Source: Microbacterium sp. W4I4 (GTDB lineage: Bacteria; Actinomycetota; Actinomycetes; Actinomycetales; Microbacteriaceae). From it: a stretch of 64,000 nucleotides of DNA. The notes under the pieces were generated by a model, which was not told where the DNA came from, searched no databases, and was given only the letters and a program-made list of their open reading frames with translations. How positions within the stretch are numbered: position 1 is the first letter of the stretch; each line of letters begins with the position of its first letter. This document shows, one piece after another, positions 8,847-17,106 of the stretch. The position numbers were made by a program, and so were the translations under genes. The stretch lies in contig NZ_JAUSXT010000001.1 in assembly GCF_030816235.1 (NCBI RefSeq), forward strand, positions 3,534,001-3,598,000, in the 5' to 3' direction.

Positions 8847-9385
8847 CGGTCCAGCGCTGCGCACTGCTGCTGCGCGCGGTGAACGTGTCCGGCCGCAATC
8901 GCGTGCCGATGGCCGAGCTGCGCGCTCTGCTGGCGGAGCGGACACCGCTGCAGAACGTCTCGACCTACATCGCCAGCGGCAACGTCATCGCCGATGTGCC
9001 GGGGGAGATCGACGCCGCATGCACGCAGGTGCGAACGCTGATCCACGAGGCCTTCGACGTCGAGACCCCGGTGATCGCCCGCACCCATGAGCAGCTGGTC
9101 GCGGCGCACGAGGCGAACCCGTTCCCGGACGCGGCGGCCGACAAGATGCTGCACGTCATGTTCCTGGAATCCGACCCGCTCCCCGGCGGACTGGAAGCCC
9201 TGCGCCCACGGCTGCTGCCCGGTGAGCGCATCGCCCTGAACGGGCGGGACCTGTGGATCGACTATCCGGCGACGGGGGTCGCGACCACCAGACTCACCAA
9301 GGCCGTGCTCGATCGCGCACTCGGCGTCGCCGGCACCGCCCGCAACCTGCTGACGCTGCGAAAGCTCGTGGAACTCACCGCCTGA
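8843..9385 (+). CDS. DUF1697 family protein
   Basis: A 180-aa cytoplasmic protein starting at a GTG that overlaps the pncA stop. The N-terminal pattern LLLRAVNVSGRNRVPMAELR and the following NVSTYIASGNVI are hallmarks of DUF1697. The C-terminal half contains the segment ATTRLTKAVLDRALG followed by TARNLLTLRKLVEL. No enzymatic role is established. Coupling to pncA is seen in the overlap only; a functional link is not implied by the family. Confidence 0.88.
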   Translation: MTVQRCALLLRAVNVSGRNRVPMAELRALLAERTPLQNVSTYIASGNVIADVPGEIDAACTQVRTLIHEAFDVETPVIARTHEQLVAAHEANPFPDAAADKMLHVMFLESDPLPGGLEALRPRLLPGERIALNGRDLWIDYPATGVATTRLTKAVLDRALGVAGTARNLLTLRKLVELTA

Positions 9386-9420
9386 GCATCCGGAACTGAG
9401 CGCTCGCGTAGCCTGAGGGG

Positions 9421-10074
9421 GTGCCGCAGCCCACCCGCCCCTCGACGATCGCCGCGGCCGTCGAGCACGAGCTCGTGATCCGCAAGTCGCGATTCCTCAC
9501 GCACATCGCGCCGGTCGTGTCGCCCGAGCAGGCCGACGAGACGATCGCGGCCATCCGCAAACGGTACTGGGATGCCAGGCACAACTGCAGTGCGCAGGTG
9601 ACGGGCCTGGACGGCGACCGCGCGCGCTCCTCCGACGATGGAGAGCCCTCCGGCACAGCGGGGATGCCGATGCTCGAGGTGCTGCGCAGGCGCGAGCTCA
9701 CCGATGTGGTCGCCGTCGTCACGCGCTACTTCGGCGGCATCAAGCTGGGTGCCGGGGGACTGGTGCGGGCGTACTCGTCCGCGGTCTCCGAGGCGCTGGA
9801 TCAGGCATCCCTCGTCGATCGCCGGGTGCTCGCACAGCTGACCATCGCCGTGCCGCACGCCGACGCCGGCCGCTTCGACAACCTCCTGCGCGACTGGACG
9901 CATCGCAGCGGCGCCGTTCTGGGCGAAGCGCGCTACGAGTCCGATGCCGTATTCGAGGTCTGGAGTCCGGCGGAGGGCACCGCTGGACTGCAGGCCGAGG
10001 TCGCCGCGGCATCCGGTGGTACCGTCACCGCATCCGTGACGGGCATCGAGCGTGTGGTGGACGTGCCGCGCTGA
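9421..10074 (+). CDS. YigZ/IMPACT (UPF0029) family protein
   Basis: A 217-aa protein with the two-domain layout of the YigZ family. The N-terminal UPF0029 domain shows KSRFLTHIAPV, ARHNCSAQV, SDDGEPSGTAGMPML and TRYFGGIKLGAGGLVRAYS. A smaller ferredoxin-like C-terminal domain (about 140-210) follows. Relatives of the eukaryotic IMPACT protein are linked to translation control, but the bacterial function is unsettled. The start is GTG at 9421, shortly after a 35-bp gap. The next gene begins 30 bp after its stop. Confidence 0.92.
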   Translation: MPQPTRPSTIAAAVEHELVIRKSRFLTHIAPVVSPEQADETIAAIRKRYWDARHNCSAQVTGLDGDRARSSDDGEPSGTAGMPMLEVLRRRELTDVVAVVTRYFGGIKLGAGGLVRAYSSAVSEALDQASLVDRRVLAQLTIAVPHADAGRFDNLLRDWTHRSGAVLGEARYESDAVFEVWSPAEGTAGLQAEVAAASGGTVTASVTGIERVVDVPR

Positions 10075-10104
10075 CCGCGGTGCGAAGGAGAGGAGAATCG
10101 GCGC

Positions 10105-10884
10105 ATGGACCTGGGACTCAAGGGAAGATTCGCGGTCGTCACGGCGTCGAGCGCCGGGCTGGGCTACGCCTGCGCCGCACAGCTCGCCGCGGCCGGTGCG
10201 ACGGTGGTCATGAACGGCCGGGACGCGGCGACGCTCGGGAAGGCCGCGGAACAGCTGCGTCGTGAGACCGGCTCCGAGGTGATCGCCGTGCCGGGCGACG
10301 TGTCGGATGCCGCGGTGCAGCAGGCGCTCGTCGACGCAGTGCCGCAGGTCGACATCCTGGTCAACAACAACGGAGGTCCGCCGTTCCGCGACTTCCGCGA
10401 GGTCGATCGGGATGCTCTCCTCGCCGGAGTCACGGCGAACATGGCCACGCCCATCGAGCTCGTCCAGCGCGTGATCGACGGCATGATCGAGCGTCGCTTC
10501 GGGCGGATCGTGAACATCACCTCGTTCTCGGTGAAGATGCCGATCGCGGGTCTGGACCTGTCCAGCGGTGCGCGCGCGGGACTCACCGGCTTCCTCGCCG
10601 GCGTCGCGCGGGATGTCGCGCACGCGAACGTCACGATCAACTTCATGATGCCCGGCTACTTCGCCACCGGCCGGCTGCGCTCGCTGCATGCGCGGGAGGC
10701 CGCGGATCGCGGCATCGCCGCCGAGACGGTGAGTGCGGAGGGCGCCGAGAAGATCCCCGCCGGGCGCTTCGGCGACCCCGCGGAGTTCGGCGCGGCGTGC
10801 GCGTTCCTGTGCTCGCAGCAGGCGGGCTACATCACCGGGCAGAGTCTGCTCATCGACGGCGGGGCGTATCCCGGCATCCTCTGA
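10105..10884 (+). CDS. SDR-family oxidoreductase-like protein lacking the canonical Tyr/Lys
   Basis: A 259-aa Rossmann-fold protein of the 3-oxoacyl-ACP-reductase-like branch. The dinucleotide loop is TASSAGLG (residues 13-20) instead of TGxxxGIG, and the usual NNAG reads NNNGG (87-91). The catalytic Ser140 is present. At the expected YxxxK positions the protein has Ser153 and Arg157 (DLSSGARAG), so classical SDR proton transfer is unlikely. The C-terminus (ITGQSLLIDGGAYPG) is typical. This matches a known divergent subgroup of BKR-like SDRs with imperfect motifs. The strong ribosome site GGAGAGGAG supports the ATG at 10105. Confidence 0.88.
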   Translation: MDLGLKGRFAVVTASSAGLGYACAAQLAAAGATVVMNGRDAATLGKAAEQLRRETGSEVIAVPGDVSDAAVQQALVDAVPQVDILVNNNGGPPFRDFREVDRDALLAGVTANMATPIELVQRVIDGMIERRFGRIVNITSFSVKMPIAGLDLSSGARAGLTGFLAGVARDVAHANVTINFMMPGYFATGRLRSLHAREAADRGIAAETVSAEGAEKIPAGRFGDPAEFGAACAFLCSQQAGYITGQSLLIDGGAYPGIL

Positions 10885-10891
10885 TCGGCCT

Positions 10892-11098
10892 TTAATCGGC
10901 ACACGCGATGTGGCTCTGCGCTGTCGGAGGCAGGCTGCCGGCGCCGCGCAGGTCCACGCGTCGGGCGCCGCATCCGACGCAGCGCACGTAGACGACTTCG
11001 CCGGCCGAGGTGCGGTGCGAGGACTCACTGATCCACGCGTGCTCGTGCAGCAGCTGCGGGCTCGGGATGCTGATCGGAAGAGTGTGCGATGCGGTCAT
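10892..11098 (-). CDS. small Cys-pair protein, divergent to the CGNR regulator
   Basis: A 68-aa protein. The middle holds VVYVRCVGCGARRVDL, a CxxC that could bind zinc or form half of a rubredoxin-like knuckle; a further single Cys lies at the C-terminal IACAD. There is no signal peptide or membrane helix. The start is taken at 11098, because a longer reading would run through the divergent promoter and into the neighbour at 11124. I do not recognise the family. The head-to-head arrangement with a CGNR zinc-finger gene 25 bp away suggests shared control. Confidence 0.6.
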   Translation of the reverse strand: MTASHTLPISIPSPQLLHEHAWISESSHRTSAGEVVYVRCVGCGARRVDLRGAGSLPPTAQSHIACAD

Positions 11099-11123
11099 GT
11101 CTCCACGATGATGTAATGCTCTT

Positions 11124-11645
11124 ATGCATCTCAACCCTTACGGCGAGTACGCGGTCCTGCTCGCGGCATCTCTGGCCAACGACTGGCCGACCGATCGGGA
11201 AGGGATCGAGCAGCGCACCCGAGACTTCGGGATGACGATGGCGTTCGATCCGATGCCCGGTGATCACGAGCGCTCCCGCGCGGTCCTGGAGGCCTGGCTC
11301 GGCGTGGTGGATGCACCTGACGACACGGCCCGCGCTGCAGCCCTGAACGCCCAGATGGCGGCGGCGGCCGCGTACCCGCAGCTGACCGACCACGACGAGG
11401 AAGGCTGGCACCTGCACTACCGCGCCGAGCGGCTCCGGTCACTTCCCGACGTGCTGGAGGCGATCTTCAGCGTCGGAACGGCACTGCACCTCACGGAACG
11501 CGGCATGCACCGGATCGGACGATGTGCGGCCTCACCGTGCGAGAACGTGGTCGTCGACGTCACCCGGAACGGGCGTCAGCGCTACTGCTCGGTGCGCTGC
11601 GCGAACCGGGACGCCGTGCGACGGCATCGGGCGCGCGGCGCTTAA
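11124..11645 (+). CDS. CGNR zinc-finger protein (ABATE domain)
   Basis: A 173-aa putative transcription regulator. The N-terminal stress-related ABATE-type domain begins NPYGEYAVLLAASLAND. The C-terminal CGNR zinc finger is clear: CAASPCENVVVDV, then RYCSVRCANRDAVRRHR, giving the four Cys ligands and the basic helix expected to touch DNA. The ATG at 11124 lies 25 bp from the divergent small-protein start, so both promoters overlap. Its stop overlaps the convergent serine hydrolase stop by 4 bp. The DNA target is unknown. Confidence 0.88.
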   Translation: MHLNPYGEYAVLLAASLANDWPTDREGIEQRTRDFGMTMAFDPMPGDHERSRAVLEAWLGVVDAPDDTARAAALNAQMAAAAAYPQLTDHDEEGWHLHYRAERLRSLPDVLEAIFSVGTALHLTERGMHRIGRCAASPCENVVVDVTRNGRQRYCSVRCANRDAVRRHRARGA

Positions 11646-12475
11646 CGTCCGGTCGGCAGCGCCGCCAGCACGGCATCCGACAGCGGCGGCCACGCCTCGA
11701 TCGCCCACGCCCCGAAATCCCGGTCGGCGAGAACCACGCACGCGACCTGTGCCTGCGGGTCGACCCAGAGGAACGTGCCACTCTGTCCGAAGTGTCCGAA
11801 CGTGGCGGGGGAGTTCGCCGCCGAGGTCCAGTGCGGACTCTTGCCGTCGCGCAGCTCGAAGCCGAGACCCCAGTCGTTCGGGCGCTGCGAGCCGTAACCG
11901 GGCAGGACGCCGTCCAGCCCGGGGAACGCGACCCGGGTCGCGGCGGCGAGCGTCTCTGGTGCGAGGAGTGTCGGACGCTGCAGCTCGGCCGCGAAGCGCG
12001 ACAGATCGGCGGCGGTCGAGACCGCATCCGCGGCGGCCGAGCCCTCCAGCCGCGAGGACGCCATGCCGAGCGGTGCGAGCACGGCCTCGTCGAGATAGGT
12101 CGAGAACGCGATGCCCGAGTGCTCGAGGACGGCATCGGCCAGCGCGTCGAAGCCGCGGTTGGAGTAGATGCGCCGGGTGCCGGGGGCGGCCCTCACACGG
12201 TCCTCGGTCATGTCCAGGCCGGAGGCGTGCGCCAGCAGGTGCCGAACGGTGGATCCTTCGGGTCCGGCGGGCGTGTCCAGCGCGAACACGCCCTCCTCGA
12301 TCGCGACGAGAACGGCGTATGCCGTGAGCGGCTTGGTCACCGATGCCAGCCGGTAGGGCCGGTCGGTGTCGCCGTGTGAGGCGAGAATCGTGCCGTCGAA
12401 TGCGATCACCGCGGCCGCCGCATTGTCCACCGGCCAGCCGTCGAGAAGGCCGAGTGCCTCGTCCAGGGTCGTCAT
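11642..12475 (-). CDS. serine hydrolase, class C beta-lactamase / esterase-like
   Basis: A 277-aa penicillin-binding-protein-fold hydrolase. The nucleophile motif SxxK is Ser45-Val-Thr-Lys48 in RLASVTKPL. The YxN motif is Tyr104-Ser-Asn106. GHFGQSGTFLWVDP near the C-terminus occupies the KTG-like position. There is no clear signal peptide, so it is probably a cytoplasmic esterase or D-aminopeptidase-like enzyme rather than a resistance beta-lactamase. The start at 12475 follows a strong GGAGGAG site; an earlier in-frame ATG at 12532 lacks one. It ends 4 bp into the convergent CGNR gene. Confidence 0.88.
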   Translation of the reverse strand: MTTLDEALGLLDGWPVDNAAAAVIAFDGTILASHGDTDRPYRLASVTKPLTAYAVLVAIEEGVFALDTPAGPEGSTVRHLLAHASGLDMTEDRVRAAPGTRRIYSNRGFDALADAVLEHSGIAFSTYLDEAVLAPLGMASSRLEGSAAADAVSTAADLSRFAAELQRPTLLAPETLAAATRVAFPGLDGVLPGYGSQRPNDWGLGFELRDGKSPHWTSAANSPATFGHFGQSGTFLWVDPQAQVACVVLADRDFGAWAIEAWPPLSDAVLAALPTGR

Positions 12476-12559
12476 GTCTCCTCCGCGGATCCTCGCGTGC
12501 CGGTCACTCGGGTCGCGTCCGAATCCTCCCACACCCGCCGGTGTCCTGCAGAAGGCAGG

Positions 12560-13573
12560 TCAGGATGCCGCCACGAGTTCCGCGTCGACGCGATCTTCCG
12601 AGACGTTCCGCTCCTGCGAGCGGAACGTGCGCCGGTAGCGAGACGGCGAGACGCCGAAGGTGGCGGCGAAATGGCGACGCAGCACGGCGGGGTCGCCGAA
12701 GCCGACCGCGGTCGCCAGCTGCTCCACGGGCGTGTCCGAGGACTCCAGCAGCCACCGTGCCCGGTCGAGTCGCTGCTGCGTCAGCCAGCGTGCGGGGCTC
12801 AGGCCCGTCTCGGCCCGGAAGCGTCGCGTGAATGTGCGCACGCTCATTCTCGACGTCGCGGCCAGCGCCTCCAGTGGCAGCGGCTCTGCGAGATTCTCCA
12901 GGGCCCAGGCGCGTGCAGGGGCCGTGCTGCTGTCGGCCGCCGGTGGTGTGGGCAGCTCCAGGAACTGTGCCTGGCCCCCGTCGCGCCACGGGGCTGCGAC
13001 GCAATGCCGTGCGGCCGTGTTCGCCACCGCCGAGCCGTGGTCACGGCGCACGAGATGCAGGAGCAGATCCACGCCGGCGGCACCGCCCGCGCCGGTGAGG
13101 ATGCGCCCGGAGTCCACGAAGAGCACATCGGGGTCGAGGCGGACGGCCGGGAAGAGGCTGCGGAATCGTGACACATGGGCCCAGTGGGTGGTCGCCGTGA
13201 GTCCGTCCAGGAGTCCGGCTGCGGCGAGGATGAACGCCGAGGTGCACAGGCTGACAATGCGCGCATGCGCCGGGATGAGCGCGAGGGCGGCGGCGAGCTC
13301 GGGATCGAGGACGCCTTCGTGCAGGAGCCGACCGGTCGGCTCCTGGGTCGCGATCACGACCGTGTCTGCTGTCGCCAGCGCGTGCTCGTCATGGGCGGCG
13401 GCCAGCAGCAGATCGGTATCGGTGCGCACCGGGCGGCCGCCGATCGTGCACGTGACGACCTCATAGAGCCGCTCGCCGTTCTCGCCCAGTGCCTCGTTGA
13501 GCACGCGAGACGTGATGCCGAGGTCGAAGGCGATGACGGAGTCCAGGGCGAGGACGACGACGCGATGAGTCAT
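12560..13573 (-). CDS. GlxA-type AraC transcriptional regulator with DJ-1/PfpI-like domain
   Basis: A 337-aa regulator. The N-terminal DJ-1/PfpI-like domain starts RVVVLALDSVIAFDLG and includes IVSLCTSAFILAAAGLLDG, with Cys at the nucleophile elbow. The C-terminal AraC domain has two helix-turn-helix units: MSVRTFTRRFRAETG, then PVEQLATAVGFGDPAVLRRHFAATFG. GlxA-type members respond to amine or amide metabolites. The start at 13573 has an AAGGA site; in-frame ATGs at 13591 and 13609 are alternatives. The divergent neighbour is an NADP-dependent oxidoreductase, a plausible target given the shared 122-bp gap. Confidence 0.9.
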   Translation of the reverse strand: MTHRVVVLALDSVIAFDLGITSRVLNEALGENGERLYEVVTCTIGGRPVRTDTDLLLAAAHDEHALATADTVVIATQEPTGRLLHEGVLDPELAAALALIPAHARIVSLCTSAFILAAAGLLDGLTATTHWAHVSRFRSLFPAVRLDPDVLFVDSGRILTGAGGAAGVDLLLHLVRRDHGSAVANTAARHCVAAPWRDGGQAQFLELPTPPAADSSTAPARAWALENLAEPLPLEALAATSRMSVRTFTRRFRAETGLSPARWLTQQRLDRARWLLESSDTPVEQLATAVGFGDPAVLRRHFAATFGVSPSRYRRTFRSQERNVSEDRVDAELVAAS

Positions 13574-13695
13574 GTCCTTCAGCGTACCCATCGGACTATG
13601 CGGGATCACAGGAGGTGCACAAACTGGCTGGAATCATGCGGCTCGTGGCCGGCGGGCCACTTCTGTCGTCTCCATCGAGGCGTGAGACTCATCAC

Positions 13696-14676
13696 ATGAA
13701 CAGCGAATCCCCTGCGCGGACCATGACCGTCATCACCCAGAACGCCTTCGGCGGACCGGACGTCCTCACCCTCGGGGAAGCCCCGCGCCCTCGCCCGCTG
13801 GCCACCGAGGTCCTCGTCCGAGTCGAGGCGGCCGGTGTGAACCCGGTCGATTGGAAGACCCGCGCAGGATCCGGCATGGCAGGCGTGCTGGGCGAGCCGC
13901 CCTTCATCCTGGGCTGGGATGTCGCGGGCGTCGTCGAAGAGGTCGGGTTCGGAGTCACCACGCTGGCCGTGGGCGATCGTGTGTTCGGGATGCCCTGGTT
14001 CCCGCGCTCGGCCGGAGCGTACGCGCAGTACGTCACCGCGCCCTCGCGTCAGTTCGTGAAGATGCCCGAGGGTCTGTCGTTCGAGGAGGCCGCGGCCGTA
14101 CCGCTGGCCGCATTGACTGCGTGGCAGGCCCTGGTCGACACCGCCCACGTGCAGTCCGGGCAGACGGTGGTCGTCACCGCCGCAGCCGGGGGCGTCGGCC
14201 ACTTCGCCGTGCAGTTCGCCCATCAGCTCGGCGCGCGGGTGATCGCCGTCGCGAGTGCTCGTCACCACGAGTGGCTCCGCGCTCACGGCGCAGCGGAGGT
14301 CGTCGACTACACGCAGACGCGTTTCGAGGACGAGATCAGTGGAGCCGATGCCGTGATCGAACTCGTCGGAGGCGGACCCGATGACACCACGCGCCGCGCG
14401 GTCAGCACGCTGCGCGCCGGCGGAATCCTCGTCGCCGTCCCCGGGGGCGTCTCGGCGCCGGTGGTGAAGGCGGCCGCAGAGGCCGGGGTGCGGACGTCGG
14501 CATTCCTCGTCGAGCCAGACGGAGCCGGAATGACGGCCATCGCCGGCATGCTCGCACGTCACGAAGTCGTAGTCGAGGTCGCAGAGGTCTTCGAACTCGC
14601 GGATGCCGCGCGCGCCCACCAGTCCGGTGAGACCGGCCGCACGCGCGGCAAGATCGTCCTGCGCGTGCAGCACTGA
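13696..14676 (+). CDS. NADP-dependent zinc-free alcohol dehydrogenase / quinone oxidoreductase family
   Basis: A 326-aa MDR-superfamily oxidoreductase with an N-terminal GroES-like domain (VLVRVEAAGVNPVDWKTR) and a Rossmann domain with AAAGGVGHFAVQFAHQLGA. It has no structural or catalytic zinc Cys set, placing it with the quinone-oxidoreductase-like members that reduce enones or quinones with NADPH. The start at 13696 is chosen over the in-frame ATG at 13615; 13723 is also possible. It is divergent from the AraC/DJ-1 regulator, which may control it. Confidence 0.9.
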   Translation: MNSESPARTMTVITQNAFGGPDVLTLGEAPRPRPLATEVLVRVEAAGVNPVDWKTRAGSGMAGVLGEPPFILGWDVAGVVEEVGFGVTTLAVGDRVFGMPWFPRSAGAYAQYVTAPSRQFVKMPEGLSFEEAAAVPLAALTAWQALVDTAHVQSGQTVVVTAAAGGVGHFAVQFAHQLGARVIAVASARHHEWLRAHGAAEVVDYTQTRFEDEISGADAVIELVGGGPDDTTRRAVSTLRAGGILVAVPGGVSAPVVKAAAEAGVRTSAFLVEPDGAGMTAIAGMLARHEVVVEVAEVFELADAARAHQSGETGRTRGKIVLRVQH

Positions 14677-14686
14677 GGACATACGG

Positions 14687-14759
14687 TGGGCCCCGTGGGG
14701 CTCGAACCCACGACCCGCGGATTAAAAGTCCGATGCTCTGCCGACTGAGCTAGAGGCCC
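14687..14759 (-). tRNA. tRNA-Lys (anticodon TTT), CCA not encoded
   Basis: Read on the minus strand, the acceptor GGGCCTC pairs with GGGGCCC (one G-U). The anticodon loop is CTTTTAA with anticodon TTT, and the T-arm is GTGGG-TTCGAGC-CCCAC. The base after the discriminator shows that CCA must be added post-transcriptionally, unlike the tRNA-Thr(CGT) gene. Confidence 0.96.
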
Positions 14760-14785
14760 GTGCCTCCAGTCTAGGGCGACAGGAA

Positions 14786-14815
14786 AGTGCCCGCCGACGA
14801 TCGTCGGCGGGCACT
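14786..14815 (-). terminator. perfect 30-bp palindrome, likely terminator of the fasciclin gene
   Basis: A 15+15 bp perfect dyad sits between the fasciclin gene stop (14884) and tRNA-Lys on the same strand. On the minus strand the stem is followed by TTTCC, a short U-run. It would insulate tRNA-Lys from read-through. Confidence 0.7.
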
Positions 14816-14883
14816 CGGCCGGTTCGTGCGCTCCCCACCGCGGTCCCGGCTATGGGCATCGATCCTGATCGACGCCCCGTTCC

Positions 14884-15540
14884 TCACTCGGCCGGCGGCA
14901 TCAGCACCGAGTCGATGAGGTAGACGGTCGCGTTGGCGGTCTGCACGCCACCGCAGATGATGTTCGCGTCGTTGACCTTCCACGAGTCGCCCGAGCCGGT
15001 CACGTCCAGCTCAGCGCCCTGAACGGTCTTGTGCATGCCGGCGATGTCGGCGGGGGCGATCTGACCGGGCACGACGTGGTAAGTGAGGATCGACGAGAGC
15101 GTCGCCGAGTCGGTCTTCAGGCCCTCGATGGTCGCGGGGTCGATCTTCTTGAACGCGTCATCCACCGGCGCGAACACGGTGAACTCGCTGCCGTTCAGGG
15201 TGTCGACCAGGTTCACATCAGGGTTCAGCTTGCCGCTCACCGCTGCGACGAGCGTGGTCAGAAGCGGGTTGTTCGATGCGGCCACGGCCACCGGATCCTG
15301 CGCCATGCCCTGGATCGAGCCGCCGCCGTCCGGAACCTGCTCGGCGTATGCCGCGCAACCCGGGCCGACGAGGTTCGCCGCGGGATCCATGGTCTCGGGA
15401 GCAGCCTCCGACGTCTCGGGAGCCTTCGGCTCCTTCGACGGCGAGTCCGTACCACTGCCCATCGAGCAGCCGGCGAGGACGAGGACGCCGATGAAGCCGA
15501 GTGAGAGAGCTGCGCTGATCTTCTTCTTGGTGCTGAACAT
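14884..15540 (-). CDS. fasciclin (FAS1) domain lipoprotein, MPT83/MPT70-like
   Basis: A 218-aa surface lipoprotein. The basic N-terminus and hydrophobic helix end in LAGC with lipidated Cys25, then an acidic Ser/Pro/Glu linker to about residue 60. A single FAS1 domain fills the rest, with the H1-like segment [12 protein letters not shown] and the H2-like segment ILTYHVVPG. The C-terminus ([15 protein letters not shown]) is typical. The start at 15540 follows a GGAGGTT site; a longer frame to 15600 would extend into the promoter. It is divergent from sigK-rskA; in mycobacteria FAS1 lipoproteins MPT83/MPT70 are the main SigK targets, and a matching promoter is visible here. Confidence 0.9.
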   Translation of the reverse strand: MFSTKKKISAALSLGFIGVLVLAGCSMGSGTDSPSKEPKAPETSEAAPETMDPAANLVGPGCAAYAEQVPDGGGSIQGMAQDPVAVAASNNPLLTTLVAAVSGKLNPDVNLVDTLNGSEFTVFAPVDDAFKKIDPATIEGLKTDSATLSSILTYHVVPGQIAPADIAGMHKTVQGAELDVTGSGDSWKVNDANIICGGVQTANATVYLIDSVLMPPAE

Positions 15541-15588
15541 TTCAACCTCCGGGGTTCGCAGCCGCGGACTTCCCGCGGCGTCGAGTGT

Positions 15589-15616
15589 TGTTCGGAACAC
15601 CTCCTCGATCGGATGG
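15589..15616 (-). promoter_or_regulatory. candidate SigK-type promoter of the fasciclin gene
   Basis: On the minus strand, CCATCC (15616-15611) and CCGAACA (15595-15589) are separated by 15 bp. From memory, mycobacterial SigK promoters have CCATCC near -35 and CCGAATC near -10, with a slightly longer spacer. The site would give a leader of about 40 nt before the ATG at 15540. Its position next to sigK itself strengthens the call. Confidence 0.55.
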
Positions 15617-15710
15617 GAATCAATCCGATCCGATGTCCGGAGCCGAAGAACGAGTGATTCTCGATCGCACCAGCGGGAGTGGCGTCGAGCAGGAGAGTGG
15701 TGGATGCGGC

Positions 15711-16310
15711 ATGCTTACGGAGATGGTGATCGACGGCCTGGATGTGCCGGAGGACGGCTCGGCGCGGGACAGCGCCGCCGACCTCCTCGTCCGCGTCGCC
15801 GGAGGAGACCAGCGAGCCTTCGCAGAGCTCTACGATCTGCTCTCCCCGCGGGTGTTCGCCCTGATCCTGCGCGTCCTGGTGAACCGCTCTCAGAGCGAAG
15901 AGGTGCTGCAAGAGGTCTTCCTGGAGATCTGGCAATCCGCTGCGCGCTTCGCTCCGAACAGAGGGCAGGGCAGGTCGTGGATTCTGACGATCGCGCACCG
16001 CCGGGCCGTCGACAGGGTGCGGGCCTCGCAGTCCAGCACCGACAGAGACGTGCGCGTCGGGGTGCGGGACCACGCGGATGCCAGGAACGTCGTGGAGGAG
16101 GCGGTCGAGGACCGGCTGGAGGGCAGCAGGGTCGTCACAGCGCTCTCCGGATTGCCCGAGGCGCAGCAGGAAGCCCTGATCCTGGCCTACTACGGCGGTT
16201 ACAGCCAGAGCGAGATCGCGGCGATGATCGGGGCACCGCTGGGAACGGTCAAGACCAGGATGAGAGACGGGCTGACGCGATTGCGCAGCGAACTGGGGGT
16301 GTCGACATGA
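15711..16310 (+). CDS. sigK: ECF RNA polymerase sigma factor, SigK type
   Basis: A 199-aa ECF sigma factor. Region 2 includes [21 protein letters not shown] and [13 protein letters not shown]. Region 4 ends with [24 protein letters not shown], the DNA-reading helix-turn-helix for the -35 element. The start is uncertain: ATG at 15711, 15723 or the more distal 15633 are all in frame; 15711 leaves a normal length. The stop overlaps the rskA ATG (ATGA), the usual sigma/anti-sigma coupling. The partner gene and the divergent FAS1 gene identify it as SigK rather than another ECF class. Confidence 0.88.
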   Translation: MLTEMVIDGLDVPEDGSARDSAADLLVRVAGGDQRAFAELYDLLSPRVFALILRVLVNRSQSEEVLQEVFLEIWQSAARFAPNRGQGRSWILTIAHRRAVDRVRASQSSTDRDVRVGVRDHADARNVVEEAVEDRLEGSRVVTALSGLPEAQQEALILAYYGGYSQSEIAAMIGAPLGTVKTRMRDGLTRLRSELGVST

Positions 16311-17086
16311 ACGAGCGGGAATTCCACGAGCTCGCCGCGGGGCATGCCCTGCACGCGCTCTCCGAGGCCGACGAGCGGCGCTTCGCTCTCGCGAGGTCCG
16401 AGCATCCCGAATGGCAGACCGAGGTCGACCACGACGAAGAGGCCGCTGCGGCGCTCGCCGCGACGCTGGAGCCGATCGAGCCTCCGGCCGCGCTGCGTGC
16501 GGCGCTGCTCGCGCAGATCTCGACGCTCGCGCAGGACCCGTCCGGGGCCGCTGCGCCATCCGCAGACGCCGTCGCGACGGGGCCCTCGGAACGCACCGTT
16601 CCCGCCCCGTCCGGCACAGACGGTCGGCGACGATGGTCGCGCATCATGTTCACGCTCGCGGCGTGCCTCGTCCTGCTCGTCGGCGGCGGCATCGCGACCA
16701 CCATCGTCGTCTCGCAGCTGCAGCGACCGGCATCGGTCGTGGCTCTGGACGACATCCGTTCCGCATCGGATGCCGCACAGGCCACCGTGCGCCTGGAGTC
16801 GGGGGCGACCGCCACTGCGCACTGGTCCGGAAAGCTGGGCGAAGCGGTGCTCGTGACAGACGGCCTCGACCGGCCGGAGAAGGGCAAGACGTACGAGCTC
16901 TGGTTCGTCCGTGGCGACCAGGCGGTCTCCGCCGGGCTGTTCGAGACCGTCGACGGGAAGGCGACCGCCCTGCTGACGGGGGACATGCAGGCCGGCGATG
17001 CGATCGCCGTGACCCTCGAGCCGACGGGCGGATCACCGACCGGTGCGCCCACGAGCGATCCGATCATCGTCATCCCGACTGCCTGA
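16307..17086 (+). CDS. rskA: anti-sigma-K factor RskA
   Basis: A 259-aa single-pass membrane anti-sigma factor. The cytoplasmic N-terminal anti-sigma domain starts EFHELAAGHALHALSEADE; a variable Pro/Ala/Ser linker runs to about residue 105; a membrane helix spans about 113-135 (MFTLAACLVLLVGGGIATTI); and the extracellular C-terminal RskA domain includes GKTYELWFVRGD. In mycobacteria RskA holds SigK at the membrane until regulated proteolysis releases it. The ATG overlaps the sigK stop by 4 nt, which fixes the start. Confidence 0.92.
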   Translation: MNEREFHELAAGHALHALSEADERRFALARSEHPEWQTEVDHDEEAAAALAATLEPIEPPAALRAALLAQISTLAQDPSGAAAPSADAVATGPSERTVPAPSGTDGRRRWSRIMFTLAACLVLLVGGGIATTIVVSQLQRPASVVALDDIRSASDAAQATVRLESGATATAHWSGKLGEAVLVTDGLDRPEKGKTYELWFVRGDQAVSAGLFETVDGKATALLTGDMQAGDAIAVTLEPTGGSPTGAPTSDPIIVIPTA

Positions 17087-17106
17087 AGCACGCGTACCCT
17101 GGACGG

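Noticed and set aside
11642..12475. Antibiotic-resistance beta-lactamase
   Set aside because: No signal peptide and the motifs fit the broad serine-hydrolase/esterase class; no evidence for a resistance role.
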